The notes: generated by a model not told the origin, from the sequence alone. Shown: positions 7,520-15,886, counted from the stretch's first letter. The stretch: 64,000 nucleotides of DNA from Billgrantia lactosivorans (GCF_003254665.1 NZ_QHGY01000007.1:82894-146893); one strand, 5' to 3'. Made by a program: numbers and translations.

Positions 7520-9436
7520 ATGAATCAGTTCTTCTCGATTGTAATGGGTACCGGCGCCAAGCGAACTCTCACGGGCAAGCTGGGAATGGCAGTGCATGGA
7601 TGCGCTGCCCTCGTGGCGCTGGCTGTCATCTATACGACGACGATCGTGTATGTGGATCTATATGCCATGATGGTCGTTTTCCTTTCCGCCATGCTGGCCT
7701 TACTGTTCCTTAACGTGAGCGCTGGGCCAAAGGGGCGTCAGGACCGCCCCAGCGTGTTCGACTGGTGTCTTGTCGTGGCGAGTCTCGTCGTTGGTCTCTA
7801 TTTTCTCGTGGAAAGTCAGCGGATCGTTGAGCGCATCACCTTGCTGTTCCCACTTGAGACATTTGACTTGCTGGCCGCCAGCGTGCTCCTAGTACTGACC
7901 ATCGAGGCGACGAGACGTACGGTCGGCTTTGGCCTGACTAGCGTCGTCCTGGTCTTTGTCGTCTATAACCTATGGGGGCACGACTTACCGGGAGCACTTG
8001 GTTTCCGGGAGGTCAGCTACAATCACTTTCTCGATATCATGATGTTTACCTCGGACGGTCTGTTCGGGGTGCCACTTCGCGTCGCGGCGACCTATGCCTT
8101 CCTGTTTGTGATGTTCGGAACTTTCCTGTCCAAGGCGGGGGGGGCCGAGTTCTTCTATAATCTGGCATCCGCTGTTGCTGGCCGTAGAACCGGGGGGCCG
8201 GCCAAGATTGCCGTCATTTCCTCGGCACTTTACGGTACCATGTCGGGGAGCCCAACCTCGGACGTCGTCACGACGGGCTCCGTTACTATCCCGATCATGC
8301 AGCGCCTCGGATATAGTAAGCCACTATCGGGTAGCGTAGAAGTGGCTGCTTCTACCGGTGGAAGTCTGCTGCCCCCGGTCATGGGGTCCGCAGCTTTCAT
8401 CATGGCGGAGTATACGGGCATCGAGTATCGCGATATCGCCATTGCCGGTATCATTCCCGCTCTGCTCTATTTCCTGTGCGTATACGCGCAGGTGCATCTC
8501 CGCTCCCAGAAGCTGGGACTGAGTGGATTGTCAAAGGAGGAAACCCCACCGCTGAAGGGGACTCTCAAGAACGGCGGCCTGTTCATCCTCCCGCTGGTCG
8601 CGTTGTCGGTGGCTCTGTTGATGGGGTATTCCCCGACATTTGTCGCGGCGCTTGCTACTGCGGTGGTGTTGATCGTCTCGGCGGTCCGTAGTTCGACCCG
8701 GATGGGACCTAAGGCAATTTGGGATGCCTTGGCCGTCACTACGCTACGCATGGTCTCCGTCGTGGCGGCCTGCGCAGCGGCGGGGCTGGTGATCGGAGGG
8801 ATCTCCATGACGGGCCTGGGCGGCAAGTTTGCCGATCTCGTCTACCTGCTGGCTGGAGATACTGCCTTTCTGGCACTGATCATCTCCGCCATACTAGCGA
8901 TCATCCTGGGCATGGGCATGCCGACTCCCTCGGCCTTCATCCTGGCGGCCGTGCTAGTGGGACCCACCTTGCTGGGCTTGGACTTCAGCGTCCTCCAGAC
9001 CAACATGTTTATCCTTTACTTCGCCGTGCTCTCGGCCATGACCCCCCCGGTGGCGGTGGCCGCCTTCGCCGCTTCGGCCATCGCAGACGCCAAGCCCCTA
9101 GAGATTGCCACCGGGGCCGTGAGGTTGGCCATTACGGCTTTCATCGTGCCCTTTGCCTTCGTGTATGGTGAGGGACTGCTGATGGTTGGTGATTGGACAG
9201 AGATTGCTATGAGCTGTATCACCGCAGTAATCGGTGTACTACTGCTGAGTATCGCAGTGGAAGGGTACTGGCGCGGGCAGTTTAGTACAATGCCGAGGCT
9301 TGGCTTCGGGCTGGCAGGGTTGCTGTTCATTGCCCCGAGTTGGTGGGCGGTGGCACTGGCTTTGGTGTGTCTCAGCTTGGCAATAGCCGCCACGCCTCAT
9401 TTGCGCTTGCAAAGTAAAGGCGCAAGCATGAGTTGA
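7520..9436 (+). CDS. Fused TRAP transporter permease (DctQ-DctM type, TAXI-associated)
   Basis: A membrane protein of 638 residues. The N-terminal part (to about residue 180) has the four helices of the small subunit; the rest is the large DctM-type subunit with the conserved GTMSGSPTSDVVTTGSVTIP and STGGSLLPPVMGSAAF segments. A second half repeat follows with MGMPTPSAFILAAVLVGPTL and AMTPPVAVAAFAASAIA. Na+-driven import is known for the family. The ATG at 7520 is chosen over the TTG at 7514 because AGAGG ends seven bases before it. It works with the binding protein just upstream. The substrate is probably the aromatic acid used by the cluster. Confidence 0.9.
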   Translation: MNQFFSIVMGTGAKRTLTGKLGMAVHGCAALVALAVIYTTTIVYVDLYAMMVVFLSAMLALLFLNVSAGPKGRQDRPSVFDWCLVVASLVVGLYFLVESQRIVERITLLFPLETFDLLAASVLLVLTIEATRRTVGFGLTSVVLVFVVYNLWGHDLPGALGFREVSYNHFLDIMMFTSDGLFGVPLRVAATYAFLFVMFGTFLSKAGGAEFFYNLASAVAGRRTGGPAKIAVISSALYGTMSGSPTSDVVTTGSVTIPIMQRLGYSKPLSGSVEVAASTGGSLLPPVMGSAAFIMAEYTGIEYRDIAIAGIIPALLYFLCVYAQVHLRSQKLGLSGLSKEETPPLKGTLKNGGLFILPLVALSVALLMGYSPTFVAALATAVVLIVSAVRSSTRMGPKAIWDALAVTTLRMVSVVAACAAAGLVIGGISMTGLGGKFADLVYLLAGDTAFLALIISAILAIILGMGMPTPSAFILAAVLVGPTLLGLDFSVLQTNMFILYFAVLSAMTPPVAVAAFAASAIADAKPLEIATGAVRLAITAFIVPFAFVYGEGLLMVGDWTEIAMSCITAVIGVLLLSIAVEGYWRGQFSTMPRLGFGLAGLLFIAPSWWAVALALVCLSLAIAATPHLRLQSKGASMS

Positions 9437-9519
9437 ATTATTTTACTTCATAGCTTCATGGAGGCAGGGTAGCAAGGTGTTCCCTGTCTCTGTTTTTTCC
9501 TGGTTTCTGCGAGGTCAAG
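9437..9519. other. Intergenic gap before the DMT transporter
   Basis: No terminator or operator is evident. From here to about 10980 the DNA becomes visibly richer in A and T than the genes before it, so a composition boundary lies close to this gap. Confidence 0.4.
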
Positions 9520-10416
9520 GTGGCCAGTTCGCAATCCATACCTATCTTGCTTTCTCTGGCTTCATCACTGATGTTCGCTAGCACATTTGTTCTCATCAAG
9601 ATGGCTGGTCAAGCATCATCATCTCTAGTTGCCCTATGGGTTACCCTCACTACAAACGTGGGCTTTCTCTGGGCATGGAGTATGTTCAGGGAGAATGGTA
9701 GTGTCTCGCCTTCAGGGGAGTGGCAGTATTTTGTGCTCGCTGGTATTTTTGCGCCTTTGCTTGGGCGGCTGTTTCAGTTCCAGGGCATGGCCAAGTTGGG
9801 CGCTAATATCACCACGCCTATTACTTTGACACATCCGATTTTTACGGTGCTGCTGGCAGTCATTTTTTTGGGTGAAAGTCTTGGTGGCGGGGCTCTTTTC
9901 GGCGTTTTTCTGGTGCTGGCTGGAAGTATACTTCTTGGCTTGCAGAGCGGACAGGGATCGACGGAATGTGCTGGCGCTCCGAAGCAATTTCTGTTGTTGC
10001 CATTGGCAGCATCACTGGCTTACGGTGTGTCAGTTGTATTTAGAAAGGTAGGCATCGATATGGGGTCGGACGCAGTCACTGCAGCAGCGGTAACGACCTC
10101 AACTTCCTGGTTGCTATTCGCTCTATATCTGGTGGCTTACAGGCCTTCAGGTGTATTCAGGTGTAAGTCCCAAGAGCTTATGAAATTTGTAGCCGCAGGC
10201 GTGTTTTCGAGCCTTGGTCCTGTGTTTCTATATATGGCACTACAAGTGGGTAGGGTTTCCGTTGTAGCCCCCTTGGCATCGACGACCCCTTTTTTTGTGT
10301 TGCTTGTTACAGGGCTATTCATGCGAAACGATGAGGTCTTCAATAGATGGGTTGTTCTCGGCACCATTTTTACCGTTTTGGGTGTTGCTCTGATTGTGTC
10401 ATTTGGGATATCTTAA
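9520..10416 (+). CDS. EamA/DMT-family membrane transporter
   Basis: A membrane protein of 298 residues with about ten predicted helices in two EamA repeats, typical of the drug/metabolite transporter superfamily. The first repeat includes LASSLMFASTFVLIKMAG and ITLTHPIFTVLLAVIFLGE; the second ends with VVAPLASTTPFFVLLVTGLFM. The start is a GTG at 9520 after a short AGG-type site. It lies 83 bases after the TRAP permease and 29 before the quinolinate phosphoribosyltransferase, and shares that gene's AT-richer composition, so the two may have arrived together. Substrate unknown; export of an aromatic acid or uptake of a pyridine are both possible. Confidence 0.8.
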   Translation: MASSQSIPILLSLASSLMFASTFVLIKMAGQASSSLVALWVTLTTNVGFLWAWSMFRENGSVSPSGEWQYFVLAGIFAPLLGRLFQFQGMAKLGANITTPITLTHPIFTVLLAVIFLGESLGGGALFGVFLVLAGSILLGLQSGQGSTECAGAPKQFLLLPLAASLAYGVSVVFRKVGIDMGSDAVTAAAVTTSTSWLLFALYLVAYRPSGVFRCKSQELMKFVAAGVFSSLGPVFLYMALQVGRVSVVAPLASTTPFFVLLVTGLFMRNDEVFNRWVVLGTIFTVLGVALIVSFGIS

Positions 10417-10445
10417 AAAACCAATTTCATAGGTGGATGTAATTC

Positions 10446-11294
10446 ATGTATAGGGTGGGAAAGAAAAGTCTTAAAGTTGACATGCAAAGGAATGTTGCTT
10501 TTGCATTGAGTGAGGATATTGGAAGCGGTGATATCACATCTGAATTAGTGCCAGGTGATTGCATTGGCAAGGCTGTAGTTACAGCAAAGGAAAAAGCTGT
10601 GGTTTGTGGTGCTGGCTGGGTTGAAGAGGTTTTCTTTCAAATTGATCCTAAGGTAAAAGTTGACTGGTGCGTCACGGATGGTGATCGGGTAGAGGTTGGT
10701 CAAGAGATTTGTCATATTGCTGGAAATGCAAGATCACTTTTGACAGGGGAAAGAACGGCACTCAATTACCTGCAGACTCTCTCGGGTACTGCAACTCGTA
10801 GCCGTTTCTTTTGCAAATTGATTGAAGGGACTTCTGCTAAGCTTCTAGATACCAGGAAGACGCTACCAGGATTACGTTTGGCTCAGAAATATGCGGTATG
10901 TTGCGGAGGCTGCCATAGTCATCGCATGGGCTTGTACGATGCATTTCTTATCAAGGAGAATCATATTTCAGCTTGTGGGGGTATCGCGATGGCGATAGAA
11001 CAAGCGAAGCGTCTGGCGCCCGAGAGGCCTATCGAAGTGGAAGTCGAAGACCTAGAGGAATTCAAGCAAGCACTTGAGGCGAGGCCCGACACTATCATGT
11101 TGGACAACTTCTGTGTTGAGGATATACGCACGGCAGTCAGTTTAGCAGCAGGAGGCGTGACGCTCGAGGCCTCAGGAGGCGTGACCGAGGCCACCTTGAT
11201 CGAAATCGCAAGGACAGGGGTCGATTACATCTCCCTTGGCACCCTTACCAAGGACCTCAAGGCGATCGATCTGTCGATGCGTCTATCGATGTGA
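10446..11294 (+). CDS. Quinolinate phosphoribosyltransferase, probably a phthalate-cluster copy (OphE/NadC type)
   Basis: A protein of 282 residues with the full NadC signature: [39 protein letters not shown], then [21 protein letters not shown], and near the end [12 protein letters not shown]. The enzyme makes nicotinate mononucleotide from quinolinate and PRPP. Phthalate mimics quinolinate and inhibits the enzyme competitively. From memory, Burkholderia cepacia DBO1 carries a second, phthalate-induced copy (ophE) in its phthalate genes for this reason, and that is the likely role here. Odd point: the 5' two thirds are AT-rich while the part after about 10980 has the GC-rich codon use of the cluster, so the gene may be a recombinant. 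An AGGTGG site precedes the ATG. Confidence 0.85.
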   Translation: MYRVGKKSLKVDMQRNVAFALSEDIGSGDITSELVPGDCIGKAVVTAKEKAVVCGAGWVEEVFFQIDPKVKVDWCVTDGDRVEVGQEICHIAGNARSLLTGERTALNYLQTLSGTATRSRFFCKLIEGTSAKLLDTRKTLPGLRLAQKYAVCCGGCHSHRMGLYDAFLIKENHISACGGIAMAIEQAKRLAPERPIEVEVEDLEEFKQALEARPDTIMLDNFCVEDIRTAVSLAAGGVTLEASGGVTEATLIEIARTGVDYISLGTLTKDLKAIDLSMRLSM

Positions 11295-11315
11295 AAGGGC
11301 GAGAGGCCAACAGGA

Positions 11316-11354
11316 CTGCCGACGTCACTCGAATATCAAGCATGGTGTCGGCAG
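11316..11354. terminator. Weak stem between convergent genes
   Basis: CTGCCGAC (11316-11323) and GTCGGCAG (11347-11354) form a perfect 8-base inverted repeat in the gap between the convergent PRTase and aldolase genes. There is no clear T run, so termination here is only a possibility. Confidence 0.25.
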
Positions 11355-11382
11355 TTGGGGATATTTTCGATGTACCAAGGCC

Positions 11383-12147
11383 TCAAACTCTTCCAAGGTG
11401 GGTTTGCGCCTGGCGTGCTCGCATTTTCCATAGTTGCCAGGGCCTTTCCACCTGCCCCTCGGTCGCCTCCCTGGCTGCGTTGGCCTCCTCGGGTGTCAGA
11501 TATTCGATGGGGCCAAGTCGCAGTGCATCAGCTTGAAGCCGTGCATTCACCTCAACATAGATGGCTCGATAGACTGCTTGCTTCAAGGTTGGCCCGGTGA
11601 CCGTTGCGCCATGCCCGCGCATCAGCACGACATTGTCGTTTCCTAGGGAGTCGGCAAGTGAAGCCCCCAGCGCACGATCCCGGATCAGCAGGTCAGTCGC
11701 CGTGCCAGCCTTATCCCGGATCTCGAAGATTGGCGCACCTGCACCCAGAAAGCCGCTCATGTGGCACATTGGCCGCAAGGGAGTCGACTTGACAGCGCTG
11801 AAGGGGACGACGGAAGGCGAGTGACTATGCACAACCGCCATGACATCCGGTCGTGCACGGTAGATCTCTCCATGAATGAAGCGCTCAAGATAGACAGGTC
11901 GGTCGTCGGCATCGATAGGGGCACCATCAAGATCGAATGTCAGAATATCGTCCAACGTGACGAGCCCGGGGGCCATGTTGCGCGCCAGCATAAACCGTTC
12001 GGTATTTTCTGGGTGTCGGATACTGACATGTCCGAAGGCATCGAGTACGCCTTCATTGAAGAGGATATGATTGGCATCCACCAAGTCCCCCAATAGTTCT
12101 TCTTTTGTTTGTGAGGTCGTGACGGAGGTCGGATTATTGGTATTCAT
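11383..12147 (-). CDS. Class II aldolase/adducin-domain protein, possible decarboxylase
   Basis: A protein of 254 residues with the class II aldolase fold. Metal ligands are visible: VVHSHSPSVVPF gives the His-x-His pair and MRGHGATVTG the third His, and an acidic residue in FIHGEIYRARPD matches the catalytic position. The family contains sugar-phosphate aldolases and aromatic decarboxylases, including 3,4-dihydroxyphthalate decarboxylase of Gram-positive phthalate pathways. In this cluster a decarboxylase or hydrolyase acting on an aromatic intermediate is plausible, although an unrelated 4,5-dihydroxyphthalate decarboxylase is already present at 5389-6381. It is last in the minus-strand series reductase-dehydrogenase-MarR-aldolase. 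Substrate unresolved. Confidence 0.75.
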   Translation of the reverse strand: MNTNNPTSVTTSQTKEELLGDLVDANHILFNEGVLDAFGHVSIRHPENTERFMLARNMAPGLVTLDDILTFDLDGAPIDADDRPVYLERFIHGEIYRARPDVMAVVHSHSPSVVPFSAVKSTPLRPMCHMSGFLGAGAPIFEIRDKAGTATDLLIRDRALGASLADSLGNDNVVLMRGHGATVTGPTLKQAVYRAIYVEVNARLQADALRLGPIEYLTPEEANAAREATEGQVERPWQLWKMRARQAQTHLGRV

Positions 12148-12189
12148 AGCTATTCCATAGGGTGGTGAGTCGGTGATGGTGGTCAGGAA

Positions 12190-12675
12190 CTATTTGTTAT
12201 CCTCGGCCAAGTTGCTAATAATCTTGAGCAAGGTGCGCCGTGTCACTCGGAGGTCTTCACATTCGACACCCTGCACGGCAATATCATTGACTTCCTCAGC
12301 TAGGGGAATCAGGAATTTCTTAAGATTACGCCCTTTTTCCGTAAGATAGATATGAATGTTCTTGCGGTTACCATTGAGTTGTCGACGTACGATCAGCCCT
12401 TTGGCCTCCATTGCTTTCAGGGCGGTAAAGGTCGTGGGCTCCATCAGTCCAGCCTGTTCACTGAGCTCGCGTTGCGTCAATCCTTCCGTTACCCAGAGGA
12501 TGCGTAGGAACGACCAGTGACCGAAGCTTACCGAGTGCTCCGTCAAGCGTATTTGTAGGCTCTTTGTCAGAACTCGGCCAGCATCGCGTATCAAGTGTGC
12601 CAGGCGATCGTCCGGCACATCCTCTTGCCAATGACGAAGAACCGTTTGCGTTTCCCGATTGTCGGTATGGGGCAT
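12190..12675 (-). CDS. MarR-family transcriptional regulator of the phthalate cluster
   Basis: A protein of 161 residues with a MarR winged helix: EGLTQRELSEQAGLMEPTTF, the recognition helix ALKAMEAKGLIVRR, a wing rich in Asn and Arg (NGNRKNIHIYLTEKGR) and a long C-terminal helix. The ATG at 12675 is preferred because GGAG precedes it; a TTG overlapping that site would add five residues. It sits between the dihydrodiol dehydrogenase and the class II aldolase on the same strand. It is the best candidate to bind the two palindromes at 3929-3944 and 14961-14980, with phthalate or a pathway intermediate as ligand. Both points are inference. Confidence 0.85.
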   Translation of the reverse strand: MPHTDNRETQTVLRHWQEDVPDDRLAHLIRDAGRVLTKSLQIRLTEHSVSFGHWSFLRILWVTEGLTQRELSEQAGLMEPTTFTALKAMEAKGLIVRRQLNGNRKNIHIYLTEKGRNLKKFLIPLAEEVNDIAVQGVECEDLRVTRRTLLKIISNLAEDNK

Positions 12676-12740
12676 TGTGATGTTCTCCAAGAAAGCAATA
12701 CTGCCCTACTCCAACACATCATTATAACACACCACTTCAG

Positions 12741-13922
12741 TCATGCCTGCTGGTAAGATAGTGTGATTTCATGGCCATCTCGTGCGGATTCCAGCAGTGC
12801 CAAACAGACTTCCATCGTGGCCATGCCCCATTCACCGGTGTGAATGGGGTCGCGGTCATGGCGTATGGCGCCTATCAGTTCATCTAGGACTTCACGTCTC
12901 GGGATCTTCGGTGACGGTATAGTTTCCAGATAGCGTCGAGTATGGGCATAGACCTGTACCCCTTGCGGTACGGGGCGAAGGTCGGCGCCATCGCAGGAAA
13001 CGAGGATGAAGCCGAAATGATTGTGTGCCGAGTCTTGTGTTTGGCTATTGGCCAGGGACAGGCCGGCGCCATAGGTGCGGGTATTCTTGAGAGCGGCCTC
13101 CTCTTCAGGACCGTGAATCTTCGCCAGCTTCGCCCTGGCGGTGCCGTACTGGCCGGGATCTCGGGCCTGGCCTAGTTCGCCTGACCATCCGCAGAATTCA
13201 TCGCTATCGAAATGCGCGAATCCGCTGTAGGTCATGTTGGCAAAGACACCATTGTTGAAGGTGAGTAGCGCACTATAGGCGCCTTCCGTGGGACGTGCTG
13301 GATCCCAGCTTCCTGTGGCGGCCCGTACGCTTTTGACGTGCCCCCCGCCGAGCAGGCGCACGATATCGACCTGATGAGCAGCTTGGCTGAATACAACACC
13401 GCCACCCTGCGAGGTATCCAGCTCTTCCAGACGGCGGGGACGGTAGAGAAAGTCGGTGTAATTAAGTGCGCTGATCATGCGCACCGCGCCGAAGTCTTTG
13501 CTGTCTATCATCTCGCGAGTTCGAAGATAGGGCGCATCAAAGCTATGACTGTGCCCGACGACCAGCCAGCATCCGGCACGACGCATGGCATCGATCATGT
13601 TCTGGCAATCCTCAATGGAGAGAGCCATTGGCTTCTCGACCAGGACATGCTTGCCATGTGCCGCCGCCAGTTCGACATGCTCGCGATGAAATTGGTGAGG
13701 AGTGGCGACATAAACCGCTTCAACATCGGGGTCGGCGCACAGGTCGGCGACCTCGGCATAGGTTCTCGCGCTAAAATCGGTTCTAAACTGCCGGCGAGCC
13801 TCCTCTCGTGGATCGGCCGCAGCCACTAAGCGAATACCTGGATGGGCCGCGAGGGTAGGCAAGAGCAGCATGAAGCCACGCCCTAGACCGGCAACGCCGA
13901 GTTTCAAGCGAGGTACTGGCAT
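12741..13922 (-). CDS. pht4: Phthalate 4,5-cis-dihydrodiol dehydrogenase (Gfo/Idh/MocA family)
   Basis: A protein of 393 residues with an N-terminal Rossmann fold (LKLGVAGLGRGFMLLLPTLA) and the family motif HVLVEKPMALSIEDCQNMI, where the Lys of EKP is catalytic. The stretch ADPREEARRQFRTDFSARTY and the later YTDFLYRPRRLEEL are characteristic of Pht4/OphB rather than of sugar dehydrogenases. It oxidises the dihydrodiol to 4,5-dihydroxyphthalate with NAD+. The ATG at 13922 has GGAG upstream. It lies 27 bases after the reductase gene on the same strand, so the two are co-transcribed. The NAD+ dependence of this step is one reason for the extra quinolinate phosphoribosyltransferase. Confidence 0.87.
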   Translation of the reverse strand: MPVPRLKLGVAGLGRGFMLLLPTLAAHPGIRLVAAADPREEARRQFRTDFSARTYAEVADLCADPDVEAVYVATPHQFHREHVELAAAHGKHVLVEKPMALSIEDCQNMIDAMRRAGCWLVVGHSHSFDAPYLRTREMIDSKDFGAVRMISALNYTDFLYRPRRLEELDTSQGGGVVFSQAAHQVDIVRLLGGGHVKSVRAATGSWDPARPTEGAYSALLTFNNGVFANMTYSGFAHFDSDEFCGWSGELGQARDPGQYGTARAKLAKIHGPEEEAALKNTRTYGAGLSLANSQTQDSAHNHFGFILVSCDGADLRPVPQGVQVYAHTRRYLETIPSPKIPRREVLDELIGAIRHDRDPIHTGEWGMATMEVCLALLESARDGHEITLSYQQA

Positions 13923-13949
13923 CTGAGCACTCCGTGGTGATGCAATGGA

Positions 13950-14927
13950 TTATTCCGCTAGATCGATTACCAGTTCCTTCGAATAGGCGCGCGAGACACA
14001 AACCATGATGTGATCCTGTCGCTCGGCTTCTGACAAAACCAGGTCACGGTGCTCCGCCTCACCTTCCAACAGCCGTGTTCGACAGGAGCCGCAGGTACCA
14101 CTCTCGCAGGAATAGGGCACATGATGTCCGTTTACTCTCAACGCCTCGAGGATCGATACGCCTGCCGGTACCGGAATCGCCTCTCCGGTCTTGTGGAGGC
14201 GTACGGTGAAAGGTGTATCCTCTGCTGTGCTGGCCGACTGGCTCCCGCCGAAGTCCTCGAAGTGCACACTGGAGGGAGTCCAGTGTCCGGTCATGTCGCG
14301 AACCGCTTCCATTAGTCCCCGAGGCCCACAACAGTAGATGTGGGCCCCCTTTGGCTGCTCGAGGATCGGCCACAGGTCATAGGAATTGTCGGGATCGCCA
14401 TGGTCATGATGGATCACCACCTTGCCTCGATACTCGGGGGCGCTGAGCTCCTCGAGAAATGCGGTTTGAGACGGCTCACGCGTTAAGTAATAGAGCTTGA
14501 AGGGTTTGCCCCCCGTTGCCTGCAGATGATGAACCATCGAGAGAATCGGTGTGATGCCGATTCCGCCGGCGATAAATATGTAGCGAGCAGGGTTGCCTGT
14601 CAGTTCGAAGTCGTTGTGCGGCGCCGATACCTTTAGGCGATCGCCTACCTGGGAATCGTCAATCAGGCTCCTCGACCCGCCGCTGCCATCCTCCTCGCGC
14701 TTGACCGCAATGACATACCGATCTTGCTCGCCGGGATCGTTACACAGAGAGTAATGTCTCACTTGCCCGCGGGGAGTCTCGACGCACACATGAGCGCCGG
14801 GTGTGAATTCTGGTAGCTCATTGCCATCGGGATCAATGAGTTCAATGCGGTAGATGCCATCTGCGATCGTGTCCAGTGCGGTGACGAGCAGTTCGATCAT
14901 GGGAAGTTCATCGGAGGGGCTAGCCAT
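13950..14927 (-). CDS. pht2: Phthalate 4,5-dioxygenase reductase (FMN, NAD(H), plant-type [2Fe-2S])
   Basis: A protein of 325 residues in the PDR/VanB family. Order of domains: FMN-binding barrel (VRHYSLCNDPGEQDRYVIAV), NAD-binding domain (YIFIAGGIGITPILSMVHHL, then YCCGPRGLMEAV) and a C-terminal ferredoxin (CESGTCGSCRTRLLEGEAEH). The last has the Cys-x4-Cys-x2-Cys cluster, and a later Cys in IMVCVSRA. This is the domain order of phthalate dioxygenase reductase. It passes electrons from NADH to the oxygenase encoded at 3994-5301. It is the first gene of the minus-strand operon, starting 33 bases from the palindrome at 14961-14980. VanB-type demethylase reductases look alike; the partners settle the call. 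Confidence 0.87.
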   Translation of the reverse strand: MASPSDELPMIELLVTALDTIADGIYRIELIDPDGNELPEFTPGAHVCVETPRGQVRHYSLCNDPGEQDRYVIAVKREEDGSGGSRSLIDDSQVGDRLKVSAPHNDFELTGNPARYIFIAGGIGITPILSMVHHLQATGGKPFKLYYLTREPSQTAFLEELSAPEYRGKVVIHHDHGDPDNSYDLWPILEQPKGAHIYCCGPRGLMEAVRDMTGHWTPSSVHFEDFGGSQSASTAEDTPFTVRLHKTGEAIPVPAGVSILEALRVNGHHVPYSCESGTCGSCRTRLLEGEAEHRDLVLSEAERQDHIMVCVSRAYSKELVIDLAE

Positions 14928-14960
14928 AGGATACCCACCTTTCTTGTCGAGTGACTGAAT

Positions 14961-14980
14961 ATACTTCTATATCTAAGTAT
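14961..14980. promoter_or_regulatory. Putative operator of the reductase operon, ATACTT-N8-AAGTAT
   Basis: A 6-base perfect inverted repeat with an 8-base spacer, 33 bases upstream of the reductase start and therefore close to its promoter. It contains ATATCTAAGTAT, identical to 3933-3944 in front of the oxygenase gene. MarR operators are usually palindromes of this size. Confidence 0.5.
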
Positions 14981-15186
14981 TTTTCCGATAGTAATGCAAG
15001 GCAAGATGATGCGACTTTAGTCGCATGGGTTGGATGGCGCCTGCTACGTTCGGCATGCTGCCAACCTCCTAAATATATTGGTCACAAAGGTGTAGAGGCG
15101 AGGAGGCAGAGTCCTCTGGTTATGGGCTACCTATCAAATGCAAACAAAATAGATTGAAGGACCGAAACCCACGAATGAGAATGGAA

Positions 15187-15205
15187 TTCTGTCAAACTGA
15201 CAGAA
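15187..15205. promoter_or_regulatory. Inverted repeat TTCTGTCA-N3-TGACAGAA
   Basis: A perfect 8-base inverted repeat with a 3-base centre, upstream of the small DUF6455-type gene. It looks like a protein binding site rather than a terminator. No regulator can be named. Confidence 0.35.
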
Positions 15206-15253
15206 AAGGAACACTTCGGGCTTGGGTCTCGCCGATTTCTCATTGTAGAAAAA

Positions 15254-15267
15254 ATGACTTAAGTCAA
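15254..15267. promoter_or_regulatory. FNR/ANR-like box, ATGAC-TTAA-GTCAA
   Basis: The site matches the variant TTGAC-N4-GTCAA of the FNR/ANR consensus (TTGAT-N4-ATCAA) with one mismatch. It lies about 100 bases before the start at 15358. A TATAAA-like -10 near 15302 would put the box close to -41, as for activation. This suggests control by oxygen or nitric oxide; not proven. Confidence 0.4.
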
Positions 15268-15357
15268 AAAAAAGTTCAAATGTCACCCTGTAATGGTTAG
15301 ATATAAAAGGATTGTGTGTTACGTTTTTTATGGAAACATCTACGCGGAGTGAAATGC

Positions 15358-15807
15358 ATGATGAACATCTCTATCGAATATTTGGTGGCTGGGATGCATA
15401 GGGTTTCGGATTTTTTCTATAAACACTCATTGCCGAAAGTAGTTCTTGATATGCAGGGTGGGTCTACCGAAGCCTATCGGAAAATGATTCAAGATGCCGG
15501 CTTCAGTTTTGAAGCTAATTTTGAGCGAGAGATCGTGAGGCAACTTAATAATGGGGGCCGCTTGGGTATGATGCCCGCCGAAATGCTTTTTCCGGTGATG
15601 ATGAGCCGGTTTGGGGTGGCGATAAAGGACTTTATTGACACCGATCCATCCCAGCTTGAAGCCTTGGAGGCAGCTTGCAACCACTGTCCTGTAGTTGGTG
15701 ATTGCTGGAAGGCCATGCGCTCAGGAGCCTCGGCGGCGGAGGCACGAAATTTTTGCGCTAGCGCAGATATTTTTGAAAGTTATAGTAATGATAAAGTGAA
15801 TATATAG
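15358..15807 (+). CDS. Small cysteine-containing protein, DUF6455-like
   Basis: A protein of 149 residues (ATG at 15358, GGAG eight bases upstream; an in-frame GTG at 15316 would add 14). The C-terminal half has the pattern ACNHCPVVGDCWKAM and then NFCASADIF, that is Cys-x2-Cys-x5-Cys plus one more Cys. DUF6455-type proteins, common beside respiratory and denitrification genes, carry such a pattern, and it could hold a metal or cluster. The N-terminal half is predicted helical with no signal peptide. A possible FNR-type box upstream fits an anaerobic role. Its left neighbour is the phthalate reductase (divergent), its right neighbour an IS element. The function is unknown. Confidence 0.65.
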   Translation: MMNISIEYLVAGMHRVSDFFYKHSLPKVVLDMQGGSTEAYRKMIQDAGFSFEANFEREIVRQLNNGGRLGMMPAEMLFPVMMSRFGVAIKDFIDTDPSQLEALEAACNHCPVVGDCWKAMRSGASAAEARNFCASADIFESYSNDKVNI

Positions 15808-15886
15808 TCAAAGAGGCGTGTGCATGAAGAGAGTACCTGACCTTCCCCCTGGTTTAGGTCTGCTACCAATGTGAGAAACCGCTGCT

